From NCBI GenBank assembly GCA_017829075.1, contig JAGAJA010000099.1, positions 1-18,254 of the forward strand: 18,254 nucleotides of DNA, in the 5' to 3' direction. Below the pieces are notes generated by a model. It did no database searches. It was not told the origin of the DNA and worked only from the letters and a program-made list of their open reading frames with translations. Position 1 is the first letter of the stretch; every line of letters starts with the position of its first letter. Made by a program: the position numbers and the translations under genes. Of the stretch, positions 7,010 through 13,040 are shown piece after piece. The stretch is from Oscillospiraceae bacterium (GTDB taxonomy: Bacteria; Bacillota_A; Clostridia; Oscillospirales; Ruminococcaceae).

Positions 7010-7528
7010 ATGAAAGCTCTTGTCGTGGTGGATTATCAGAAGGATTTTGTAGACGGCGCCCTCGGCTTTCCCGGAGCGGAAAAGCTGGAGCCAGTCATTC
7101 TCGATAAAATAGCGGACTGCCGCAGAAACGGAGGGCAGGTCATATTTACCCTCGACACCCACGGTGAGGATTACCTCTCCACCGCCGAGGGAAAGAAACT
7201 CCCGGTGATCCACTGCGTAAAGGACACCCCCGGACACGCCCTTTACGGCAGGCTTGCCGAAGCAATAGCTCCGGAGGACGTGATCATTGAAAAGCCGGCT
7301 TTCGGCTCGCTGGAGCTTGCTGATTACCTCCACAGGCTCTCACCGGAGGAGGTGGAGCTGTGCGGACTTGTCACAGATATCTGCGTCATTTCCAATGCAA
7401 TCATCGCTAAAGCCGCTCTCCCAGAAAGCAGGATAGTCGTGGACTCCGCAGCCTGCTCCTGCGCCGACCCCGCCTCCCACGAAAGAGCGCTTTCAGTTAT
7501 GCAGGGAGTGCAGATAGAGGTAATCTGA
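7010..7528 (+). CDS. Isochorismatase-fold cysteine hydrolase (nicotinamidase-like)
   Basis: This 172-residue member of the isochorismatase/nicotinamidase family carries the full Asp-Lys-Cys triad: Asp8 in VVVDYQKDF, Lys95 in IIEKPAFGS and Cys125 in LVTDICVIS. A nicotinamidase-like metal site is suggested by DTH (Asp49, His51) and His68 in LPVIHC. These features favour an amidase such as nicotinamidase, which would return nicotinamide to NAD salvage, but the family also holds isochorismatases and other amidases, so the substrate is open. The ribosome site GTGAGGT overlaps the glmU stop codon, and only seven bases separate the genes, so the two are almost certainly co-transcribed. The pair ends at the hairpin at 7548-7592. 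Confidence 0.82.
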   Translation: MKALVVVDYQKDFVDGALGFPGAEKLEPVILDKIADCRRNGGQVIFTLDTHGEDYLSTAEGKKLPVIHCVKDTPGHALYGRLAEAIAPEDVIIEKPAFGSLELADYLHRLSPEEVELCGLVTDICVISNAIIAKAALPESRIVVDSAACSCADPASHERALSVMQGVQIEVI

Positions 7529-7547
7529 TCCTTACTCACAACGCCAT

Positions 7548-7592
7548 AAAGCCCCCGGCAAGCCGTCGTCATCACGGCAAGCCGGGGGCTTT
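7548..7592. terminator. Bidirectional intrinsic terminator
   Basis: AAAGCCCCCGGC (7548-7559) pairs perfectly with GCCGGGGGCTTT (7581-7592). An inner stem GCCGT (7562-7566) / ACGGC (7574-7578) sits beyond an AA/AA bulge, with a seven-base loop. The short T-tail on both strands and the position between convergent genes (stops at 7528 and 7750) fit a shared terminator. The T-run is only three bases, which is short. Confidence 0.75.
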
Positions 7593-7644
7593 ATTCAATC
7601 TTCGCTTCGGTCTGTGGCTTACCTCTGTGAAGAATAATTTTTGG

Positions 7645-7719
7645 TCAGCCCGCCGCATTCGGGTGTTTTCCGCTAAAGCAGCTTTTGGCTCAGCGGAAAT
7701 ACCCACGTCGGCGGACTGA
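7645..7719. repeat. Imperfect long inverted repeat between convergent genes
   Basis: TCAGCCCGCCG (7645-7655) faces CGGCGGACTGA (7709-7719), and GGGTGTTTTCCGCT (7661-7674) faces AGCGGAAATACCC (7692-7704), with few mismatches and a 17-base centre that itself contains AAAG-CAG-CTTT. It lies just downstream of the DUF4097 gene on the minus strand. Neither strand has a T-run next to the stem, so it is not a standard terminator. It may be a small palindromic repeat or a transcript-end stabiliser. Confidence 0.6.
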
Positions 7720-7749
7720 ATTTATATTTGGGGGAAGGAGAAATCAAAA

Positions 7750-8631
7750 TTACTGCTGGGAAACCGTCACTGTTCCGCTGGTAAGGGAAGCGGTCAGCTT
7801 GTGCTTGTTTGCGCCGCCGAACTCGCCGTTTGTTCCCTTGCCGAGGTTCATAAATCTGCCCTTTTCCTGACCGAGGTCTGTCTTTACCACGCCGGAAACT
7901 CCGCTGAACGAAAGCTCAAAGCCGGAATTCTCAGGCAGCGCAACGTTCACGTTTCCGCTGATGAGGCTGACATTCAGGTCGTTGTTCCACTCGGCATAAG
8001 AAACATTCACGCTGCCGCTGGTAACGGAAATGCTGCCCTTTCCGGAAATTCCGTTAACTGTTGTAGTTCCGGAAACGGAATGAATGCCGAACTCCTCTGC
8101 CTTGTAGCCGGTTACAGTTGCATTTCCGCTGACCGTACATACGCTGAGGGACTTAGCAACGCCGCCCTCCTTATCCTCAACAAAGCCGTCGCCGCCTATC
8201 GGAGTTCCGGGATTTGTAAGGGTGATGTTGCCGCTCGCGGACTGGAGCTTAACCTCGTTAAAGAACGCGTTTACGTTGATATTGCCGCTGGCGGTGTTAA
8301 GACTGAAGCTGTCCGCCAGAACTGCGCCAATCTCTACTCCGCCGCTGGCGGTGTTGACCTTGATCTTCTCGTATTTGTGCGCCGGAAGCTTCACCGTAAT
8401 GGTGTAATCCTCAGAGCACTTGTTGCCGAAAATGTTGAAGCTGAAGCTCTCCTTGAGGGTCAGCGCCTTTCCGGAAAGCACCGCGCAGAACTCCGGCGAA
8501 TCCTTGGGGTTGTCGTACTCAACGTAGATCTCGCTGCCCTCATAGGGGGTCATGATGATCTTTGCTCCGAGGGAGCTTACCTCGATAGTGTTGATCTCGT
8601 TATTGAATGTGTATGTCTGCTTCTCTGCCAT
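7750..8631 (-). CDS. DUF4097 beta-repeat protein without signal peptide
   Basis: This 293-residue protein consists almost entirely of short beta strands separated by Ser-Gly turns, the DUF4097 (adhesin-like, right-handed beta-helix) pattern. I count eight SG turns, at about residues 96-97 (SGGVEIG), 115, 134, 169, 188, 206, 226 and 286 (SGTVTVS). It starts directly with MAEKQTYTFNNE and has no signal peptide or membrane segment, so it is probably cytosolic unless exported by another route. I chose the ATG at 8631 because AAAGGAG lies eight bases upstream; the upstream in-frame extension to 8697 lacks such a site and family similarity. It is the last gene of the padR operon, 134 bases beyond the related membrane-anchored copy. 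Molecular role unknown. Confidence 0.75.
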   Translation of the reverse strand: MAEKQTYTFNNEINTIEVSSLGAKIIMTPYEGSEIYVEYDNPKDSPEFCAVLSGKALTLKESFSFNIFGNKCSEDYTITVKLPAHKYEKIKVNTASGGVEIGAVLADSFSLNTASGNINVNAFFNEVKLQSASGNITLTNPGTPIGGDGFVEDKEGGVAKSLSVCTVSGNATVTGYKAEEFGIHSVSGTTTVNGISGKGSISVTSGSVNVSYAEWNNDLNVSLISGNVNVALPENSGFELSFSGVSGVVKTDLGQEKGRFMNLGKGTNGEFGGANKHKLTASLTSGTVTVSQQ

Positions 8632-8707
8632 GATAAAAACTCCTTTCAGTGGGTCTTTTGATGTTTTTGATTGAATTATGGTGTATTTTGAGCGCACCCG
8701 TGGTAGA

Positions 8708-8735
8708 GGGCTGCGATTTTCGCTTTTTGCAGCCC
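8708..8735. repeat. Intergenic hairpin between the two DUF4097 genes
   Basis: GGGCTGC (8708-8714) pairs with GCAGCCC (8729-8735) around a 14-base loop. It lies in the 134-base spacer of the minus-strand operon. No T-run follows on the minus strand. It might lower read-through or mark an RNA-processing site that sets different levels for the last gene. I see no clear promoter elsewhere in the spacer. Confidence 0.5.
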
Positions 8736-8765
8736 CCGCCGCTGTGCGTTTTTAACGTTTAGTGA

Positions 8766-9869
8766 TTACAAATTTCCTAAGGCTTCGGATACCTCCGCCA
8801 TCGCCTGCTCAACGGCTGACTGAACCTCATCTCCGACAGCTTCGACCGGAGCGACTTCTGCGACTTCTTCGACAGGATCGACTTCTGCGATGCCGGTCGC
8901 TGTTGTTACAACCTCATTGTTGGAAATAACCACCGCATCAACCGCGGTTATTGTTACTTCGCTGCTGACAATCTTGATATCGCCCGCAGATACGTCCGCG
9001 TCAATGGTGAAGTTACCGCCGTTCAGCGTGATAGTTTCATTGTCGGAAGCGGTCTTGTTCACTCCGCAGGCATTTACTTTGATGTCGCCCGCGCTCTTGT
9101 CGCACTCTATCTTCGCGGAAGCGTTCTCCGGGATATCCAGAACTGCTTCGCCCGCGCTCACATTTACATCGCAGTCGCCGTTAAACTCCGCGAACTGAGC
9201 CCTTGCAGACCCGGCTGATACGTTTATCTTGCCCTTTCCGGTAAGCCCGTAAACCTCTGCGCCGCCTGCGCTGACATCAATATCATACTTCTCCGTATGG
9301 ACGTTGTATGCTTTAAGCGAGCCAGCCGAAACATCTATCTCAATGCTCTCAGTGTACATATCGGGCTGAGTATACCTTACCTCACCCGCCGAAGCGTCCA
9401 GCTTGGTCTTTATCGACTTTACGCCGCTGCACTCAACATCGCCTGCGCCGCAGTACAGCTTCAGCTCCTCGTAGACCTTATCCGGCACAAGCACCGTCAC
9501 TTTAGCAGCGGGTGTGAACATACTGCCGTCAAACAGCCGCTTTATCCAGTCGCCCGGATTCTGCCACTCATTGTATACTTTAAGCTCACCGCCGCTTATC
9601 TTGACGTTCACTCTGGTGGTGTTCTGACCATCAACCGTCACCCGGGTGTTATTCTCTGAGTGCGGCTTTATCACTACTCTGCTTGCGCCCGCTTCTACCC
9701 TGATGCTGTCATATTCGCCCTCCAGCGTTGTGGTGGAGATTTCCCCACTGGTTCCGGAAAGCTCCGAATAGCTGACGTCCGGGTTCACTCCCAGCACCGC
9801 TGTTGAAATTCCAAACGCTATGAACGAGAAGATGCACAGCGGGAGAAATATTCTTATCAAAACTTTCAT
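8766..9869 (-). CDS. Membrane-anchored DUF4097 beta-repeat protein
   Basis: This 367-residue protein has a single N-terminal hydrophobic segment (about residues 5-27, after MKVLIR), acting as a signal anchor, so the rest should lie outside the cytoplasm. From about 50 to 305 it is a beta-repeat domain of the DUF4097 type, punctuated by seven Ser-Ala-Gly turns (about 160, 181, 200, 218, 238, 259 and 294), a more regular pattern than in the second copy. The tail (about 328-367) is acidic and Val/Ala/Glu-rich, probably helical. GAGGAGG upstream of the ATG is a strong ribosome site, and the gene begins 13 bases after the DUF1700 gene ends. Families of this kind often sit with PadR and DUF1700 and are thought to sense or modify the cell envelope; the ligand is unknown. 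Confidence 0.78.
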   Translation of the reverse strand: MKVLIRIFLPLCIFSFIAFGISTAVLGVNPDVSYSELSGTSGEISTTTLEGEYDSIRVEAGASRVVIKPHSENNTRVTVDGQNTTRVNVKISGGELKVYNEWQNPGDWIKRLFDGSMFTPAAKVTVLVPDKVYEELKLYCGAGDVECSGVKSIKTKLDASAGEVRYTQPDMYTESIEIDVSAGSLKAYNVHTEKYDIDVSAGGAEVYGLTGKGKINVSAGSARAQFAEFNGDCDVNVSAGEAVLDIPENASAKIECDKSAGDIKVNACGVNKTASDNETITLNGGNFTIDADVSAGDIKIVSSEVTITAVDAVVISNNEVVTTATGIAEVDPVEEVAEVAPVEAVGDEVQSAVEQAMAEVSEALGNL

Positions 9870-9882
9870 GCCGTACCCCTCC

Positions 9883-10935
9883 TCACAGATTGTAAATAGC
9901 CTTTACATGGCTAATTACTATGCTCTTTATCCAGTGAATATATGCTTTAACCAAACCAACACACGCGCAGCCAAGAAGCACCGCGCCGCTCACCATGCCG
10001 CCGCAAAGGAATATCCTGCTGAGCACATGGAAATAATCATTGCCAAGCTGTGCGAACCCCGCCGAACCAAGCCCGATAACAACGCTTGTGAACAGCCCGA
10101 TTATCAGCGAAGCCACCGTCGGCAGCAGCCACGACCACAGGAACACGTCCAGACACAGGCAGGTTATCAGATTCCCAACGTTTACGTCCGGCTTCATTCC
10201 CTTTAAGTCCTTGAATTTGAAACCGCCCTTGCCGCTTCCGACAGGCTTGCAGCACTGCGGAGGAACCTCTCCCTGACGGCTGGTGGAATTGTTCTGCGAA
10301 CGTTCGTCCGTCTGCTGAGGAATGGAACTTGCCGTATTCGCCGCGCCGGGAGCGGGCTGCTCCTGAGCGCTGTGCTGCGGAGTGAATTCCCTCGGCTGGG
10401 AGGCTTCGGAATTCATCTGCGCCGACTGGCTCGCGACCGGCTCCGCCGCGATATGCTCCGGAGTGTATTCCCTCGTCGCCTCTTCCTTTACCAGATTTAT
10501 TTTCGGTGAAACCGGAGCAGGAGTTTCCGGCTCCTCCATAAGATGCTCCGGAGTGTATTCCCTTATCGCCGGCTGCTCAGGCTGTACAGGCTGTACAGGC
10601 TGCTCTGGCTGCTCCTCCGGCTTATCCTTGATAAGCGAAATGTCCGCAGGAACGTCCATTCCCGGCTTTGTGAGAGAAACCCTCGGCTGCTCGTTTGCTA
10701 TCGCATTCGCAACTATCGAGTTCAGTCGTGTGCTTTCTATGTCAAGGTAATTCCGGGCGATCTCCTTTACGTCCCCAAGCTTTTCGCAGGTTTCCTCCTC
10801 GGTGAAGCCCTCCTCCTGACTTGCCTTGAAATGCTCCTCGAAGTCCGCAAAGATCTCTTCATCGTTGTCGATACCTATTCTGTGCAGCTCGTTATGGAGA
10901 TTATACAGGAAATCTCCCTTGTTTTTTGCGATCAT
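9883..10935 (-). CDS. DUF1700-family membrane protein with repeat linker
   Basis: This 350-residue protein begins with the DUF1700 helical domain (about 1-75; FLYNLHNELHRIGID, then EIFADFEEHF and LGDVKEIARNYL), a domain usually encoded right after a PadR regulator. A long Pro/Glu/Gln-rich linker (about 80-245) follows, carrying EQPEQPVQPVQPEQP and three copies of RE(Y/F)TP(E/Q)H at 125-131, 155-161 and 182-188. A GKGGFKFKDLKG basic patch precedes two or three membrane segments (about 253-290 and 304-330). The helical head and linker would be cytosolic if the first segment enters from inside. The start ATG overlaps the padR stop (ATGA), which indicates translational coupling. The probable role is to link an envelope signal to PadR control, inferred from context only. 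Confidence 0.78.
   Translation of the reverse strand: MIAKNKGDFLYNLHNELHRIGIDNDEEIFADFEEHFKASQEEGFTEEETCEKLGDVKEIARNYLDIESTRLNSIVANAIANEQPRVSLTKPGMDVPADISLIKDKPEEQPEQPVQPVQPEQPAIREYTPEHLMEEPETPAPVSPKINLVKEEATREYTPEHIAAEPVASQSAQMNSEASQPREFTPQHSAQEQPAPGAANTASSIPQQTDERSQNNSTSRQGEVPPQCCKPVGSGKGGFKFKDLKGMKPDVNVGNLITCLCLDVFLWSWLLPTVASLIIGLFTSVVIGLGSAGFAQLGNDYFHVLSRIFLCGGMVSGAVLLGCACVGLVKAYIHWIKSIVISHVKAIYNL
10372..10563 (-). repeat. Three in-frame repeats in the DUF1700 linker
   Basis: Segments 10543-10563 and 10453-10473 are identical over 21 bases, 90 bases apart, and 10372-10392 is a diverged third copy 81 bases further on. They encode the RE(Y/F)TP(E/Q)H heptad motif. Identity at DNA level, not only protein level, points to fairly recent internal duplication. 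A separate microrepeat, with units of the type CAGGCTGTA, lies at about 10578-10610 and encodes the QPVQP tract. Confidence 0.75.
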
Positions 10936-11252
10936 TTTCCGTTGTCCCCTTTCAGCAAAGCGTTTACGCTATCCACAAACACAAACCATTCCGACAGCAG
11001 CTTTTCCTTTTCTGCCCTGCCGCTCTCTGTAATTTTGTAGTACTTTCGCGGCGGCCCTTCCTGCGACTCCACTATGTAGGAGTCTATCACGCCGTTGTCT
11101 TTAAGCCGCTTCATCAGCGGATATACTGTTCCCTCGGTTATCTGCATACATTCAGATATCCTGTTCACCAGCTCATAGCCGTAACAGTCGCCGTTGCACA
11201 GCAGCGACAGAACGCACAGCTCCAGAGTTCCTCGTTTAAGCTGAGAGTTCAT
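10932..11252 (-). CDS. PadR-family transcriptional regulator
   Basis: This 106-residue winged helix-turn-helix protein has the size of the short PadR subfamily with one C-terminal dimerisation helix. It opens with the hallmark LKRGTLELCVLSLL, then the GYELVNRISE and ITEGTVYPLMKRLKDNG recognition-helix region, and a wing with GPPRKYYKITESGR. The final helix is EKEKLLSEWFVFVDSVNALL. GGAGGTG six bases before the ATG is a strong ribosome site. It heads an operon with DUF1700 and two DUF4097 genes, and its stop overlaps the next start by four bases. Two matching palindrome-like boxes flank its promoter, so autorepression is likely. The effector is unknown; proteins of this group are often released from DNA by small phenolic or drug-like molecules or by membrane partners. 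Confidence 0.92.
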   Translation of the reverse strand: MNSQLKRGTLELCVLSLLCNGDCYGYELVNRISECMQITEGTVYPLMKRLKDNGVIDSYIVESQEGPPRKYYKITESGRAEKEKLLSEWFVFVDSVNALLKGDNGK

Positions 11253-11282
11253 TTTTCACCTCCAGCAGGCTATTATCTATTT

Positions 11283-11306
11283 CAAGGTACTTTGTTTTGC
11301 AAGGTA
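11283..11306. promoter_or_regulatory. Candidate PadR operator, leader copy
   Basis: The box is CAAGGTA-N10-CAAGGTA, with an inner near-palindrome TACTTTG (11288-11294), five bases, CAAGGTA (11300-11306). It matches the upstream box at 22 of 24 positions. It falls in the 5' leader of padR, 30 to 53 bases before the start codon, where binding would block elongation or add cooperativity. Confidence 0.6.
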
Positions 11307-11354
11307 GCCTGTTCAAAAAAACCGGAACAATTTGTTTTCCTGTTCCATGCTCCA

Positions 11355-11383
11355 ATTATACCACAAGGTATTATGTTTTGCAA
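11355..11383 (-). promoter_or_regulatory. Promoter of the padR operon
   Basis: Read on the minus strand, TTGCAA (-35, 11383-11378), a 17-base spacer and TATAAT (-10, 11360-11355), extended by TGG directly before it. This is a near-consensus vegetative promoter. Transcription would begin near 11348. The -35 and spacer lie within a candidate PadR box. Confidence 0.75.
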
Positions 11384-11387
11384 GGTA
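11364..11387. promoter_or_regulatory. Candidate PadR operator over the -35 and spacer
   Basis: The box is CAAGGTA (11364-11370), ten bases, CAAGGTA (11381-11387), differing from the leader copy at two positions. Its inner left arm is TATTATG, a weaker match than TACTTTG in the other copy. It overlaps the -35 hexamer and most of the spacer of the operon promoter, so occupancy would exclude RNA polymerase. Confidence 0.65.
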
Positions 11388-11513
11388 CTGAATACACAAA
11401 TTACAGATAATTTCCAAAGGGTTTTATGTGCATTTTTACCAACAGATGATATCCAGATATTTCCCATATAGGAAAAACCCCTGTTGAACCGCTGTATTTT
11501 GTGTAAAAAACTC

Positions 11514-11542
11514 TTGTATAAATCCGCTTTTTGTGGTAAAAT
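11514..11542 (+). promoter_or_regulatory. purB: Promoter of purB
   Basis: TTGTAT (11514-11519), a 17-base spacer and TAAAAT (11537-11542), with TGG immediately upstream of the -10. The start codon is 40 bases further on. AAAGGAG precedes the ATG. A near-palindrome TTTCC-N6-GGAAA (11460-11475) lies 38 bases upstream of the -35 and could be a regulator site. Confidence 0.6.
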
Positions 11543-11582
11543 GATAAAGTATATAATAATACCTTAATAAAGGAGAAAAACA

Positions 11583-13022
11583 ATGTCCAGAGATTATTCC
11601 ACCTACGAAAGCCCGTTCTGCACCCGCTATGCCAGCAAGGAGATGCAGTACATCTTTTCCGCCGACAAGAAGTTTTCCACATGGCGCAGACTGTGGGTAG
11701 CCCTTGCCAGAGGCGAAATGAAGCTCGGTCTTAACATCACACAGGAGCAGGTAGACGAGCTTGAAGCCCACATCAACGACATTAACTACGAGGTAGCGGA
11801 GGAGCGCGAGAAGCTTGTCCGCCACGATGTAATGTCCCACGTTTACGCCTACGGTCAGCAGTGCCCCAAGGCAGCGGGAATTATCCACCTCGGCGCAACC
11901 TCCTGCTATGTCGGCGACAACACCGATGTTATCGTAATGCGCGACGCTCTCCAGCTTGTAAAGAAAAAGCTGCTCAACGTCATCAACAACCTCGCCGGCT
12001 TCGCAAACGAGCACCGCAGCCAGCCCTGCCTCGCTTATACCCACCTCCAGCCCGCGCAGCTCACCACCGTTGGCAAGCGCGCTACACTGTGGATAAACGA
12101 GCTGATGATGGACTATGAAGAGATAGAATACCGCATAGCTAACCTCAAGCTTCTCGGTCAGAAGGGCACCACTGGTACTCAGGCGTCTTTCATGGAGCTT
12201 TTCAAGGGAGATAGTGCGAAGATAAAGGCTCTCGAAAAGTCCATTGCAGAGGAAATGGGCTTTACCGACTGCGTTCCGGTCAGCGGACAGACCTACTCCA
12301 GAAAAATGGACAGTCAGGTGCTTTCCACCCTCGGCGGTATCGCACAGAGCTGCTCCAAGTTCAGCAACGACCTGCGTATCCTCGCTAACTTCAAGGAGAT
12401 GGAAGAGCCCTTTGAGCAGAACCAGATAGGCTCCTCCGCAATGCCCTACAAGCGCAATCCCATGCGCTCTGAGCGTATCACCTCCCTCGCAAGATACGTT
12501 ATGATAGACACCCTGAACCCCGCTTTCACCGCCGGAACTCAGTGGTTTGAGCGCACCCTTGACGACAGTGCAAACAAGCGCGTTTCCGTTGCGGAGGGCT
12601 TCCTTGCGGTAGACGCTATCCTCAACATAATGATTAACGTCACCAACGGTCTTGTGGTTTATCCTAAGGTCATCGAACAGAGAGTTATGCGTGAACTGCC
12701 CTTCATGGCTACCGAAAACATTATGATGAGAGCCGCAGAAAAGGGCGGCAACCGTCAGGAGCTCCACGAGAGGCTCCGCCAGCACAGCATAGCCGCAGCA
12801 AAGGTAGTCAAGGAGGAAGGCGGCGAAAACGACCTCGTTCAGAGAATTGCCGCAGACCCGATGTTCCAGATCACCGAGGAAGAGATAAGAGCGGTGCTGA
12901 AGCCTGAAAACTACACAGGACGCGCTCCGGAGCAGGTCAAGGAGTTCCTTGACGAGGTAGTTTTCCCGGTTCTCGAAAAGAACAAGCAGCTTCTCGGCGA
13001 AAAGGTAGAATTAAGCGTCTGA
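11583..13022 (+). CDS. purB: Adenylosuccinate lyase
   Basis: This 479-residue cytosolic enzyme of the fumarase/aspartase superfamily catalyses two steps of purine synthesis: SAICAR to AICAR plus fumarate, and adenylosuccinate to AMP plus fumarate. It shows the superfamily signature SSAMPYKRNPMRSE at residues 284-297, containing the catalytic serine loop, as well as HDVMSH (81-86), HLGATS (102-107) and THLQPAQ (153-159), which line the active site. The length is normal for the family (about 430-480) and the C-terminal region is intact. It has its own promoter and a strong AAAGGAG site, and is divergent from the padR operon. recJ follows 18 bases downstream. No other purine gene is nearby, so it is separated from the usual pur cluster. 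Confidence 0.95.
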   Translation: MSRDYSTYESPFCTRYASKEMQYIFSADKKFSTWRRLWVALARGEMKLGLNITQEQVDELEAHINDINYEVAEEREKLVRHDVMSHVYAYGQQCPKAAGIIHLGATSCYVGDNTDVIVMRDALQLVKKKLLNVINNLAGFANEHRSQPCLAYTHLQPAQLTTVGKRATLWINELMMDYEEIEYRIANLKLLGQKGTTGTQASFMELFKGDSAKIKALEKSIAEEMGFTDCVPVSGQTYSRKMDSQVLSTLGGIAQSCSKFSNDLRILANFKEMEEPFEQNQIGSSAMPYKRNPMRSERITSLARYVMIDTLNPAFTAGTQWFERTLDDSANKRVSVAEGFLAVDAILNIMINVTNGLVVYPKVIEQRVMRELPFMATENIMMRAAEKGGNRQELHERLRQHSIAAAKVVKEEGGENDLVQRIAADPMFQITEEEIRAVLKPENYTGRAPEQVKEFLDEVVFPVLEKNKQLLGEKVELSV

Positions 13023-13040
13023 TCGGGAGTAGAAAATCAG

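Noticed and set aside
7801..8661. 286-codon open frame on the plus strand
   Set aside because: It is antisense to the DUF4097 gene, whose regular SG-turn beta repeats and strong ribosome site identify it as the real gene.
8632..8697. Longer N-terminus for the signal-less DUF4097 protein
   Set aside because: The extension lacks a ribosome site and gives a polar, unrelated sequence. The ATG at 8631 has AAAGGAG at good spacing.
11436..12785. 449-codon open frame on the minus strand
   Set aside because: It lies antisense to purB, whose conserved motifs are unmistakable, and its translation has no recognisable domain. It is a long shadow frame due to GC-rich codon use.
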